Of a DNA stretch of 64,000 nucleotides, positions 38,669 through 50,215 are shown one piece after another. Source of the stretch: Tretioscincus oriximinensis (Eukaryota > Chordata > Lepidosauria > Squamata > Gymnophthalmidae); contig JAJVDF010000379.1 of assembly GCA_022410635.1 (NCBI GenBank), forward strand, positions 1-64,000. Reading direction: 5' to 3'. Below the pieces are notes generated by a model that was not told where the DNA came from, did not search any database, and saw only the letters and a program-made list of their open reading frames with translations. The translations under genes were made by a program, and so were the position numbers. Numbering within the stretch: position 1 is the stretch's first letter; the number at the start of each line of letters is the position of its first letter.

Positions 38669-38954
38669 TCCGGAGGCAGGAGAGGCACAGAGAATTTGGA
38701 AATGGCTATTAACCATTCTTCAAAATGTATAGCAGCATGGCAAAGCAAGCGAATGCCCCAAACAACAGCTGATGGCCAAAGCCCATAATTGGGCGGATGG
38801 AGCAAATGCTTGACCACAAGGGAAGGAAGCAACAGGGTGGTCTGGTTAAGACAAGAGGCACCACTGCCAAAAAACTAGGTAACATGATCTGTCAGCCCCA
38901 AGTGCAGCTGAGTTCCAAGTAAAGCTGCCTGGGAATGGGGTTTTGCATTGAAAT

Positions 38955-39245
38955 AAAAAATTGCTTACAGGGGCAAGGAAAAGAGAGAAGGGGCAGAAAA
39001 AGAAAGAAAGGAAGAGTAGGGAAGAATAAAGAAGAATAAGGATTGGGAGGCATTTCAAAAGCAGTAGGGTAAGGGAAGAGAGGAAGGAGGGAGAAAAAGG
39101 AAAACAGAGGGAAGAAAGACAATGAGAAAGAGAAAAAAATACAAGTCATTAAATTCCAAAAAAGAGAAAGAAGGAAGGATAAAGAAAGGGTAGGGTAGAG
39201 TAAAGAGGTGAAGGTACAAAAGGAAGGGATTTCTAGAGCAACAGG
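38955..39245 (+). repeat. Purine-rich low-complexity tract
   Basis: About 290 bases are strongly biased to A and G (GAAAG, GGAAG and AGAAAG words) without a fixed period. The minus strand is the matching Phe/Ser/Leu-rich artefactual frame. It may be a decayed microsatellite. Confidence 0.75.
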
Positions 39246-39909
39246 CTTTTCTCCTAATATCATAATATGTAGATATTAAAACTGAAAGCATTCCTTTGCA
39301 AGATGCAACCTGTGTGGATGGTGAGTAGGACAAATATGAATCCCAGCACTACCCAACCATGCAATGCCTCCAATTTAAATAACCTCTCACTTANTCTTGC
39401 TCCCCTCTCCCTAATGTGGCTGTCCTGCTGTGTGTGTGTGTGTGCGGGGGCGGGGGGAGGCAGTAGCCTGGCATGCAGGTTGGCAAGGCTCATTTTGAAA
39501 GCTGGCAGCTAGCTAGCTGCTGCCACCATACCTACCTTTGCTGCCACCAGTGTACAATGTGACACTATAATGGAGATGCTAGCTTATATGCCCAGCCAGC
39601 ACCTTGTTCTTTTCATAATAAGAATGCAGTGGTGACTGGGTGGCATATGGTAAGAGGAGCATGCTGTGAATGGTAAAAAGGGTACCATGCATGCCCTTAG
39701 GGTGATCCATGCTACCTCAACAGACAACATTGTAGCAATGTCCCTTTCTAATGGTCTGCAATGCAGCATCTGGAGCAATTCCCCCATTTGCCCTCCCCAG
39801 CTGCAATCTTGTGGTGCAGTCCCAGCAGAAGACCCAAATAGTTTCTACAGAAAATAATATACAATTTGGACTAGCATGCGAATTAGCATTCAAAAAATAG
39901 GATTTCTAA

Positions 39910-39915
39910 CATGTT

Positions 39916-39946
<31 letters not shown>

Positions 39947-40545
39947 TATTTATACCCTGCCCCCTACCTGAAAGTATCAGGGCAGCGAACAGTAAAATAT
40001 CAACACAAAATTAACAAATTAAAACAGTATAAAAAGAGTATCTATAAGTGGGGACAAAAATGAACATTCTCTTTAGCCAAAGGCCAGATGAAAGAGGTGT
40101 GTCTTCAAAGATCTTCTAAAACCATACAATGATGATGACAGACACATCTCGAGGGGAAGACTATTCCAAAAACTAGGGGCAGCCACCGAGAAGGCTCTAC
40201 CCCGGGTTCCCACTCCATTGGCTGTTGAAAGGGATGGCACAGGCAGGCTGATATGGGAGAAGATGTTCCTTTAGTATTTGCGCCCAAGTTATTTAGGGCC
40301 TTATAAGTTAAAGTCATTACCTTGAATTGGGCTCAGTAGTGGATTGGCAGCCAGTTCAGCTCTTTCAAGACTGGCATGATATGTGTCCGGCCAGCCATTC
40401 CGGCCAGCAATCTAGCTGCTGCATTCTGCACCAACTACAGCTTCTGAATCTTTTTCAAGGGCAGCCCCATACAGAGCACATTACAATAGTCCAGTCTGCT
40501 AGTTACCAGAGCGTGAATTACTGTGGCTAAATCATTCCTATTCTA
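39910..40545 (-). mobile_element. Interspersed repeat with (TTTA)n end, family shared with 61800-62440
   Basis: The plus strand begins with a TTTA repeat (39917-39950), which is an AAAT tail on the minus strand, then TATACCCTGCCCCCTACCTGAAAG. The body text GGAAGACTATTCCAAAAACTAGGGGCAGC, GGCCTTATAAGTTAAAG and TTGGCAGCCAGTTCAG recurs, more diverged, at 61800-62440 in the same order. The minus strand has a short LTYKALNNLG run that recalls the TFKALN motif of L2-type LINEs. An L2/CR1-clade LINE is therefore the likely source, but that is inference. Confidence 0.6.
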
Positions 40546-40644
40546 AGTGGCCATAACTGGCGAACCAGACTTGCTTTTATCATGGGAAAGGAATTGTTTA
40601 TATCCAAGCATGAATGTTGTTCTATATTATCTCTACATAGAGCT

Positions 40645-41480
40645 ATGACAAGGGATGCTCACTTGGGGCTTGTCCCCAGGACTCCCATTTGTGGAGGTGG
40701 CGATCATGGAAAGGGCAGCCTATCGTCGCCACAGTTGCATCATCTCAGGACACTCTAGCCGGCTTGCTGCTCTGTCACAGCGAGACATGACGACTTCTGG
40801 TCGCGTCGTCCTCCATTTAAAGGCTGCGCCAGCCGGCTTCTATCTGCTTGGCGACGCTTCTACAGGCGTCTCTGCATGGTCACCATTTTTCGCTTCTCAG
40901 TCGCCATTTTGACCAGGCCACAAAAAGCAGCAAAGAGCAGGCCGGCCAGCAGCAGGGCAGGAGCCTGAGAAGACCTGGAGGACATCAACTCAAGCGAGAC
41001 CTCAGGGAGGACAAGGTAAGGACCAGATTGGGCCCAGGGATGTATTGCGGAGCTGGGGCTCACTTCGCCTGGGGCCTCCTTAAGCCCTGTCCAGGACCCA
41101 AGCTAGCAGAATGGGTGGACTGGCCTCGCCATCAGGGCAGGCAGCCAGGGTCCTACGCCAGAAGTCGGTGTGGCCAAGGTAATGATGGTCAGGCTGGATG
41201 GCTGACTGCAAGTCGACCAAGATGCTGTGCTGCCACACTCCTACTTATACCATGGGCAATTTCTCTCCACTTAGGGTTTACTGACATCTTCATTCATATT
41301 CTCTTGGGTTAATTTCTGCATGTCAATGTTCTGATGCACTTTATTCTGTTTAAGTAGTCTGTATCAGGTTATGCGTATTGTTATGGTTTTGCGTTTAGGT
41401 TGATTTTGCTTGTGTTAATAAATTATTTATTTGTTTGAATCTGTTGTGGTTCTTGCCTGATTAGCCGTCCCCTGCAATGG
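40645..41480 (+). mobile_element. GC-rich LTR-like repeat, copy 2
   Basis: The region has a sharp GC rise, a TTTAAAGG promoter-like box at 40817, CCACACTCCTACTTATACCATGG near 41235 and a TTAATAAATTA polyadenylation region at 41417. It matches the 3' half of the element at 600-1600 in the same order. The composition and the single terminal poly(A) signal suggest a solo LTR. I saw no internal gag/pol region and no clear TG...CA ends, so the class is provisional. Confidence 0.5.
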
Positions 41481-44400
41481 AATGTCCCACACAGAGGTCT
41501 TAGATTATATAGACGCACATAAGACTGTTCAGGTGACATATGGAAATGGCCTAAGCTTTACTTTTTCTGATGTAATGTTAAATACAATAGTACCAAGAAA
41601 ACAATTATGTAGAGATGACTACATCAGATGATCAAAATAATAATCTTTACCCTGAACCATTTACAATTCATCAAATAAACTTTTTAACAGAAAACTTTAT
41701 GACACATTTTCCTTTAACTTTTATATTTAGCACTTTGAAGCTATGTACATTGTTAAGAATGTTCTGAAGCTAGTGATTGGAATGCTGAGAATATACAGCG
41801 GAGGAAAAAAAATCTGTAATTGACTTTTCAGCCAAGTGATATTTGTCCTTGTGCGCACTCATGTAATAGAGTAATGATTCTTCATCAAAGATAGTATTCT
41901 AGTTTTCAGGCTCTGTGAGTCTTTGCTGTGCATTTTGTTACTATAATTTTCCAGATTTGGAGAATACTTCAAAGCACCTGAATTCTCTCTGTTGTGACAC
42001 TTGGCCTGACCAAACGAATGAACAATTTTCCAAAATGCCTGCTGATAATGAAACCTTTTAAGCTGCTCTCTGGGGTTTTGCAGCAAAGTTTTCTTTCTTT
42101 TCTTTTCTTTTTTAAAGGGTCTGTTTGTCATTCATAGCAAATCACTTTGTCTCTTGTTAATAAAAGATAGGAAGTATAAAACAAATTCAGATTTTAGGGT
42201 TCTGAATAAAAACTTTAAGTCAGTATTAACATTTTTATTGAATTTATAGATTGAAAGTTCTAATTTAAATGGACATTTTTTTAAAAAGCAGTCCTAATGT
42301 ACATTCCTTCTGTTACATAATATAAGAAAAGTAATAGATGTGGGAAGACCACAGTCTGAACAGTCCGATCTTGTGAAAGCTGCTGAAGACAATAATAAAG
42401 CTAGCCAAGTCATTATTAATTTAAAGGCTCTTTAAGTCTTCAATAAATACCTTCCTCTGTTTGAGATGATGTAGCATTACCACTTTCTTTTCATTTAACA
42501 ATGAAATAAGCCAGGAAGGAGCTCTAGTATCCAANCAGACATATTATGTATTACATATAAGATGTGCCATTTCAATCTCTGCTTTTATTCTCCCCCCTAC
42601 ACACAACACAGCTATTCTAATCTGACTGCCTATATATTTCAATGATGTATTGACTGGATGACTAGGGATAGTGTCCCTATTACATCTGTTTAGTTACAGA
42701 CTGTGAGTTCATAACCTACAAAGAGTTTATTGCCCAGCACATGCTCAAGTAGACTAGAAAATACAATTTTCTGTCTTCTTTTGATTTACCTTCTATATAC
42801 AACCCGACTAGCTGTCAACAAAGCAGAAGACTACACTAATTGAAAACATTTGAAAATTTATTAAATTCTTGTTAAAATATTCTTTTCAAGAATTATAGAG
42901 CTCATTCTTGAATTTAGATCAATTCACTGTCATTGTCTTCCAGTGCAATTCTTAATCAGTGGTCAAGAATGCTGATTTCAAAATTATGTAGATACTACTA
43001 ATTATATGAATACTAATGGAGAAGTCTGCAAATGCGGGCTTGGGTTTCACTACTGGAGATGGTGGCTAGGAAGGTGGGATGGAAGAAGCCCCATCCCTGC
43101 ATTCACTCTCTTGAGCCCTTTCCCCCCACTTACCTCTACCCATTTCCTCCCTGCCCACACCTTTCCACCCATCGTTCCTTACATTATTTACTGCATGACA
43201 GAGGGCAACTCGTCCCCCAGCTTCAGCTGTTACTTGAAAAGGCAGGGGTTTCGCAGTGACGACCAAAGCCATGGCAATGGGGCAGTTCATTCTCCTCACT
43301 TTGGCTGTCTCCCCAAGTGATGGATGGAGCTGTGGAAGAGGGGCAGCTCATCTTCCTGGTCATTGTAGCTTCTGGTGTGCACACGACATGGGAGGGCCAA
43401 CCCCAATGAACTTGCTGATCAGCATTTGACCGATGGCTGCATTTAGAGCTATGGCCACCAGTTTGTGTATAGAGTTATAAGAACAGATGATGGAAAAATT
43501 CCAATTCATTTTAAACTCTTCAAACTTANTTCAAATGCTGAGGACCATGAGGTAAAAAGTTACTAATAAAATAGAATAAGAGTTCATGACAACACTGTAC
43601 CTAAAACATTCATTAAAGGTTAAATTTAGGTTCAGGTTGACCAGACCAAATACTGTCCATGTTTTATTATACTAATTAACATTTTCTTTTACAGCACAAT
43701 TTCTAATCTGTGATCTAGGAAAAAGGTCTGGGGGCAACGATCACATTTTCTTAGAATCCTGGAATCAATGACTTGGGAATTCCAGTGTCCATTGCCCTAA
43801 TCTATGCAGAATTCACTACACCATCTAGATGTCTGTCCAGCCTTTGTTAGGAGACCTCTATTGAAGGAGAACTTACCACCTCCTCTTCCTTCTCTGCAAT
43901 GTAGAGCGATGATAAAGAAAAACATGNGTTTCAGGGGATGATTTTCAGCTGTCTCAGTTAGGACCAGACTAAAAATGTCTGGTACTTGGATTCTAAACTA
44001 TGATGGGCAGAAATGTCATAGTCATTAAACTTTTAGTCTTCCACCCACAGACACTTGGAATTTCAATGTGAATATTTGCATTATACAACAAGAGAAACTT
44101 CATCAAGATTCCAGAGTGGGTAACATTATAGAACCATACATCCAACCATATTTTATACCTTGGGAGGACCACTAAATAGGGAATAGTATAATAAAAAGGT
44201 ATTTCTACATGGTTGAAACCTTTGAATGTATTCAAAATTATTGTCATCCATAGTAGAAATTACATTCAACCAACTTTTAAAGTTTTTCTCACATACTGTC
44301 AAAACTTTTCTAACAAAACTTGTTTATTTTTGCCCAGAAAGAATTTGAATACATTGCAGGCAATCAATATCTGATAACATGAGACAATTTAGTCATATTT

Positions 44401-45090
44401 TGAAACTAAATAAGCTGTTCTACACTTAATTAGATTTCTCTAAGAAAGTTCTGCACTGTGCATTGTCCTTGTAAAATAAATAATTTTAAAATGCAAACAA
44501 TTTAATCACTCAGCCAGCTCAAATGGTGGTATTTGTATTGTTGATTGACATTAAACCTTCTTCACTCAAGGTAACTTAGATTTATACAATAAATCAAAAA
44601 TACTTTAGTGACTCTTAGGATATGCTGGGTGTATTGTCTTAAGAATTTTTTCTTTACTCTTTAGAGATGTTGCACCAAGCGTACAGAGAGACTACTTGCA
44701 ATTCTATTCAAGGTTTCCTTAAAATTGTTACAGTTGATCTTGAGCTTTCCTTGAATAGTTAAACAATTGTATTAGCTCCATCTACTTTTCCATCCTAGGA
44801 AGAGGGAGGAAAAATCCCCAGGAGAGATACTTTGGATTATGGGGATTTTTAGCAGCTTGGAGGTTTTTTTGCTTTTCTTTTTGCCCAACAAGGCCCCTGA
44901 GCACATGGNCCGAAGAATGAGAAGCTTGCTAGTGATGAGTCACGTTCACTTCTCCAGCCCAGGAAGGGGGGATTGCCTTNTCTTTACTAATTACCTGCCA
45001 ACTGCAGATTTTTCTGAGATTTGTTGGACTTCAGGAACATTATGGCATGATCTGCATTGTACCANGCACGTCCCATAGACAATCCAGTTC
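41481..45090. other. Intron 6, non-coding; C-rich patch at 43000-43440
   Basis: Mostly AT-rich without genes. The 43000-43440 patch is C/G-richer and gives overlapping frames on both strands, but I recognise no repeat family or protein in it. Confidence 0.4.
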
Positions 45091-45099
45091 TTCTTATGA

Positions 45100-45434
45100 G
45101 CCCTGTGCTCATAAGAGATTAATGCCTGGATGGGAACACCATTAAGGCGACCCAGGCACAACACTACAGGTTCACTACAACCATCCTTTATTCTACGACT
45201 TTTGAGAGCAGATATATTCCAGATTTTGTGGTTTAGTGAATCAGGGAGGTGTTATCACAGGAGCCGTGCCAGCGTGATGGCACCATCCTGCATGTTGCCA
45301 TGGCAATAGTGCACTTCTTGCAAATAGGGCACTGCCACTGCTTCGCAAGAACCCAGGTAGGTATATCCTGTGGGATCAATAGCTTAAATTCAGGATATCC
45401 TATAAGGGTTTTAAGCCTTCGTGTGCNCAGGGCC
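45100..45434. mobile_element. Palindromic transposon, TGTGCACA group, short copy
   Basis: The left end GCCCTGTGCTCATAAGAGATTAATGCCTGGATGG and the right end TTCGTGTGCNCAGGGCC match the ends of the 52449-52884 copy. The interior also matches: GCGTGATGGCACCATCCTGC, TTGCCATGGCAATAGTGCAC, CCCAGGTAGGTATATCCTG and CAGGATATCCTATAA. It carries TATATTCCAGATTTTGTGG (about 45203), a form of the group's subterminal motif. It is non-coding and lies in CCDC172 intron 6. Confidence 0.8.
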
Positions 45435-45773
45435 TAGGATACCCAGGAGAATATGTGTTACTTTTTCACATGCATTTGCTTGTTTCTTATAATGCCTCAG
45501 TTATCCACAAATCAAGTTACTAGTAAATTTTGTTGAATACAACAAATGTTACTTGCACTAGCATTTTCTGAAAGACAGNGAGATGCTACAAAGTAAATAG
45601 CATCTTATGTAAGATCCTGGACTTTCTAGAGCCAATGTATGTGCAGTTTATGAATATACCATAAACTGCTTTTTGACTTGCCCTTTGTTAATTTTTTTCC
45701 TAAAGCCACAAAACAATAGTTTGAAACAAACAATGAGGAGTTTAAAAGTTTAAAATATGAGTGTTGTAATCTA

Positions 45774-46320
45774 GGCTGACCAAATGCCCCCNTTTTTTGG
45801 GGGGGGGACCCGGTTTTGTGGTGTCTACCCCGCCCTCCTGGGGGGGAGCACCATTTCCCCAGTTTTTACTGAGGAAAAAATAATAATAATAAAAAAAAAA
45901 TTTGATTTTTTTTAAATTCACTGCAGCACAACTAGGGGGCTCTGACATCTGAGACCAGCTCCTGAAGGCACCTTCCCCTTGGTAAAAAATAAAAATTCTG
46001 AAACACTTCAAAACTTTCTCATACACTTCAATTTTTTAAAAAAACAAAATTGCTGCACCACTAGGGGGTTCTGGCAACTGGGCCCAGCTTCTGAAGGCAC
46101 CTTGCCCTCTGTAAAAAAATTAAAAAAATTCTGATGTACTCCCAAAATTCTCAGTTTAAAAATTCTCGAACACTTAAAATTTCTCACATGCTTCACCAAT
46201 TTCTCAGGCGGGAATTTTGGAAGGGAATGCAGGTTGGTGGGTAATTTNCATATTTATGAATATGCAAATTAGCATGAATATTAATTACCCCGGTTTGGGT
46301 CTCAGAAAATCTGGTCAGTC
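45774..46320. mobile_element. GGCTGACCAG-family element, long copy with internal tandem repeat
   Basis: Ends GGCTGACCAAATGCCCCC and (reverse complement) GACTGACCAGATTTTCTGAG are each flanked by TA. At 547 bp it is more than twice the size of the 9645-9852 copy. The interior has two copies of a unit about 130 bases apart, at 45921-45990 and 46051-46120 (GCAGCACAACTAGGGGGCTC / GCTGCACCACTAGGGGGTTC, then CCAGCT-CTGAAGGCACCTT). No open frame of use. It may be the parent of the shorter palindromic copies. Confidence 0.75.
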
Positions 46321-47448
46321 TACTGTAATCTGATTTAAATTCATGTAGTAGTCATGCAAACATTCTGTACTTACTTAGATTTATCTTNCTTTATGACAGG
46401 GGAAGTATTTTAATTGAAAATCAGAAGGGTTTATAGGCCTTTGAAGATCTCAGACTAAGTAGTACATATGGATTCTTTAGTTTCAAATTAACAAAGCATT
46501 ACACAAAAGTATAAAATTCTGATTAATGGTTTAGTTAACTGATTGTGTCTAAAAAGCAAAAACATTGTGCATAATGGTCACTNTTAAAAAACCTGCAAAC
46601 TATAAAATAGTATCTGGGCAGGGCAAATCATGTATAGTTTACGAGGTAAAGGAACAGTTTTGAGTTTTTTTAAAGTAAAACTTAACAAACCTTTCAAGTA
46701 CTATATTTTTATGATCATATAGCAATTATAACATTGAGATTTTTCTATACACCAACACATTTTTTCATGTAACAATAAACCCTGATTAAGTTCAAATAAT
46801 CTTAGGATTGGCACTTGGGTCCAACTTGTTCCTTTCCATGAATAAGGTGCAAATTCACACAAAGAAAGTAACTTGATCTTCAGTATTACTAAACATGACT
46901 TTCCTAATCATGCTATACTGAATGTTAAATGACATTGCAATTGCAAGATGCTCCAGGAGAACTGTATTATTTAGAAGGAATATGACAANCTCATACATCA
47001 GGAAAGCTAATGTAGCATAATAGGATAAATAATGCAAAAGCAAGTTGTAGTATGCTGTACAACATTAGCTCATGGCTCTGGAACTGGTATTATCACTTAA
47101 GAGTTCCTCTTTGATGTATGTGTCAACCATGCAGTTTTGCTTATACACACAGATTCCATAGCAAAGTACATTTCATTTAGAGGAGTTTTCTTATGTTTCA
47201 GCTCCATGGGAAAAGAATAAAAAGCAGCAGTTGGCAGATCTCCTTTGCTTTGCCATGTTAAAATGTTAATCCACTGGAAAATATTTTTATAGAAAAGGTT
47301 ACCTTTGTGTTGTAATATGAGGCCTCCTTTGCGCTACATGGTACTGTATAGCATGCACATATGAAACATTATGCCTCATCCTAGCAGATTTATGCAGGTA
47401 TTTTGAGGCATTAGAGATGGATTAAAGTGAAAATTATTGTAGTATTAC
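46321..47448. other. Intron 6, 5' end; nothing recognised
   Basis: This AT-rich stretch reaches to the donor of exon 6 at 47448-47447. No gene or repeat family can be supported. Confidence 0.45.
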
Positions 47449-47551
47449 CTTATGCATTCCAGATCAGTCTCAGGTTTTTCAGAAATTTTGATCTTTTCTG
47501 CTTCTAGGCACTTTGTAATCTGTTTNGATTCTTTTATTTCTTCTTCAAGAT
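47449..47551 (-). CDS. CCDC172: CCDC172 coding exon 6
   Basis: Acceptor TTCATTATAG and donor AAG|GTAATA bound 103 nt. It starts with the last two bases of a codon opened by exon 5 (G plus AT, Asp) and ends two bases into an arginine codon. It encodes a coiled-coil segment with the conserved block LEAEKIKISEKP, identical in the human protein as remembered. The N at 47526 falls in the third position of a serine codon (TCN), so the residue is not in doubt. The downstream intron is 20.2 kb, by far the largest. Confidence 0.95.
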
Positions 47552-48102
47552 CTATAATGAAGAAATGACATTGTTTACTATATACTTATAATATGTAATA
47601 TTAATTGGTAGTGAGTTGAGGAAAGGCTATATGCCTCAGTAACTAAGGTTCAATGACAGCATCTTCTGGCATAGTTAGAAAAAAGCTCTTATCCATAACT
47701 CTCATAAGCCACTATCAATAAATAAACAAGGAATGATTCAAATACAAGGAATGTTTCAATACTCATTAGTCCATCATGAAATAAAGATAATTATATTACT
47801 TCAGTAAAACTTTTAAATTATTTATCTTCATCTTTTGCACTTATAACCTACCTTTCACCAAATGGTCCTAGACAGTTAATAATGGGTTATTTGCTATGAC
47901 TATTTAAGATATGTGTAAATATACTAATAGTGAAAGATTCAATAAAATAACAGATGTGCACACAAAAGACTTTCATTTGAAAACATAGCATTTTAGAACT
48001 TTGGTGAACAGGTTTCACTGTAGAAGAAATATACTAACATGGGGATCACTTAGCACCTTCAAAACTAACAAAGAAAAGGTATGAGCTTAAGTAAACTATG
48101 TC

Positions 48103-48435
48103 CTGATTTGGACTTGGCCNTATTCTGTTCTAGAAAGTGGTCTAAGAGGCTTGCGGTCCAAATGCTACTTCCAGGCTGCCACAGGCTATGGCAAGACCTG
48201 TACTAGCCCAGAATGGCATAGACTCCTAGACTACTTTCTGAGAATAAATATGACCAAGTGCAAATCACTCCATTGCGACTGAAGAAGAACACTTAAGAAG
48301 CCTGATTTGCAGTTGGCTTTATTCCATTCAAGACAGTGGTCTAGGGACTTGCCATGGTCTTTGCTAGTCTGGAATGACATNTGGACAATCCCCTAGACCA
48401 CTTTCTAGAACAGACTAAGGGCAAGTATGCATCAG
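48103..48435. mobile_element. Palindromic transposon with GTTCTAGAAAGTGGTCTA arms
   Basis: The left arm CTGATTTGGACTTGGCC-NTATTCTGTTCTAGAAAGTGGTCTA (48103-48143) pairs with the reverse complement of 48395-48435, with a perfect core of 20 bases. A second, weaker inverted pair lies inside (CCTAGACTACTTTCTGAGAATAAA at 48212-48235 facing TTTATTCCATTCAAGACAGTGGTCTAGG at 48318-48345), giving a nested hairpin. It sits inside a copy of the interspersed repeat seen at 31 kb and in CCDC172 intron 5. Non-coding. Confidence 0.7.
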
Positions 48436-48710
48436 ACATAAGTGTTCTTCTTCAGATGTAATAGAGTCAGTTATGGATAGACAAAGTTGGATTTACACAG
48501 GATTGTTTGAATCTTTGACATATGAATCCCTAAGGCTTTCTAGAGAAGCAGAAAACATTTTAACAACATATGTTTTTAAATAGTTTGNATCAATTATAAG
48601 TGATTAAATCTATTGAGTATGCTGAGTGGCCATAAAATGTTTTTATGATCAGGGATGTTTCTCAAGCACACTTTTCAAAACATTATTAAATGATCAGGTA
48701 TGAAAAATAC

Positions 48711-48812
48711 CTTTGAGTTTTTTCTGGAGTGTGAATAAATCTTGTTCCAATTCATTCTTCTGCAGCTGCAACATTTTTAATTGAGCATTTTTATGTTCCA
48801 TTAAATCTATTT
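48711..48812 (-). CDS. CCDC172: CCDC172 coding exon 5
   Basis: Acceptor ACTTTTTCAG and donor AAAG|GTATTT bound 102 nt. The first two bases complete a glutamate codon with the G left by exon 4. The encoded 34 residues are leucine/glutamine-rich coiled coil ending in LEQDLFTLQKKLK (human LIQELFTLQRKLK). Intron 5 downstream is 1.2 kb and holds a palindromic transposon. Confidence 0.95.
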
Positions 48813-49429
48813 CTGAAAAAGTAATGGTTTAAAAGTTAGTCCATTAACCATTGTGACTTCATAACATATGCTTCCCCACCTCACAGTTTGTTGCAAATCA
48901 TTACTTGTCTATCACAGACTTTTTAAAATTTATATCTTTGAATTTAGTTTATCTTGCACTCCTTGGCAGTAGCGGTAACATTATTATTACACATTATTTG
49001 ATATTTGATATTTATTTTCTAAGAATGACCTTGGAGGTTTTGTGAATTTAAAAAAATGAAAATCTATCTTGATGTTCTTCTGATAAACATGACGAGGACA
49101 CTTTGTAATAATCTTAGTCTTACTTCTATGGCGTTAACAGGGAGGGATTATGGGAGATTTAGGGATTTTTGTTCAAGGGTCTGACATTTTAAAGTTCCCT
49201 GGGGATTTGTTTTTATCCCATCTTTTTNGGGGGGAAGTTTCCATATGATATCCAACCATGTGATGGTACTCAGATATTCAGGGTAGATTACTGCTGTGTT
49301 CTCTGTTTGCAGCATCCCTTGAAGATGATCTGAAAAATGAAACAAGTATCCATTGCTACTACTAGACCAAAACAGGAATTGTGATGGGGAGCACTACATT
49401 AATTAACTCTTCATTTCCAGATCAAATTC

Positions 49430-50122
49430 AGGGTGCTAATGTTGACATTTAAAGCTCTGAATTACTTACGATCCAGAAATCAATCAATATTGTAATGCAT
49501 TATATAGCATAGTAGTATTGACTAGCAGATTAGGACTGTGACAGTTCAGATTGATAGCTATAATTGGAAATGTATTTGATTCCCTTACCCTGAACTGTTC
49601 AAAATGGAGTTTGAAGAAACTAAAGGAATGTTTGATACCGGAGTTTTGCTCATCTTTAATATGTTCACAGATACCCATTCAAACAAAAGTCTACAAGATG
49701 ATCTTGGATCACTCACTGCCTCTCAGCTTAACTTTGATGGAAGGATTATTGGAAAAGAAAACAGGGTGCGCAACCTTGGAATTCATGGACAAAGGCAAAA
49801 TGTCACATAAAGCCCATAATTTCAGATTTGTGGGACTGGATAGCTTGATTGATCCCATATCAACTTTCTATGCCTTAAGATCTGCAGAGGAGGGATTCCN
49901 GGTTGTACCACCCCTCAAAGCAAAGTGAGGACCTGGGGCAGTCACTTTTCCATNGTGGTTCCCAGATCATGGAATAGTTACCCTTTTAAGGTGCATCAGT
50001 TATCATCACTGTATTCATTCAGAAAATCTTTGAAGATGCAGCATTTGTTTTCCTACTTTCAAGCGCTGTTCTAAGTAAGGTATGGGGCAGGGTATAAATG
50101 TAGATAAATAAATAAATAAATA
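49430..50122 (+). mobile_element. L2-like LINE, 3' end
   Basis: The plus strand near 49447 encodes LTFKALNYL. Near 49965-50040 it encodes RSWNSYPFKVHQLSSL...FRKSL, the order TFKALN...PRLWNSLP...FKK.LKT seen at the C-terminus of L2-clade ORF2. It ends in GGGCAGGGTATAAATGTAG followed by AAATAAATAAATA (50101-50122). Stops and frame changes make it inactive. It is antisense to CCDC172, in intron 4. Confidence 0.65.
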
Positions 50123-50134
50123 AAATACTGACTT

Positions 50135-50215
50135 TGTACTTTTGTTGTTGTTGTTAACTGCCTTGAGACCTTCAGTTATAGGGTGAGATATAAGAGTAAA
50201 TAAATACAATAAATT
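50135..50215 (+). mobile_element. SINE family 2 tail fragment
   Basis: TGTTAACTGCCTTGAGACCTTCAG, then GGGTGAGATATAAGAGTAAATAAATA, is the tail of the SINE family at 38402-38668. The tRNA-like head is missing, so this is a 5'-truncated insert directly after the L2-like tail. Confidence 0.65.

Noticed and set aside
40848..41312. 154-codon plus-strand frame
   Set aside because: GC-rich LTR-like repeat; frames in several phases, no conserved domain.
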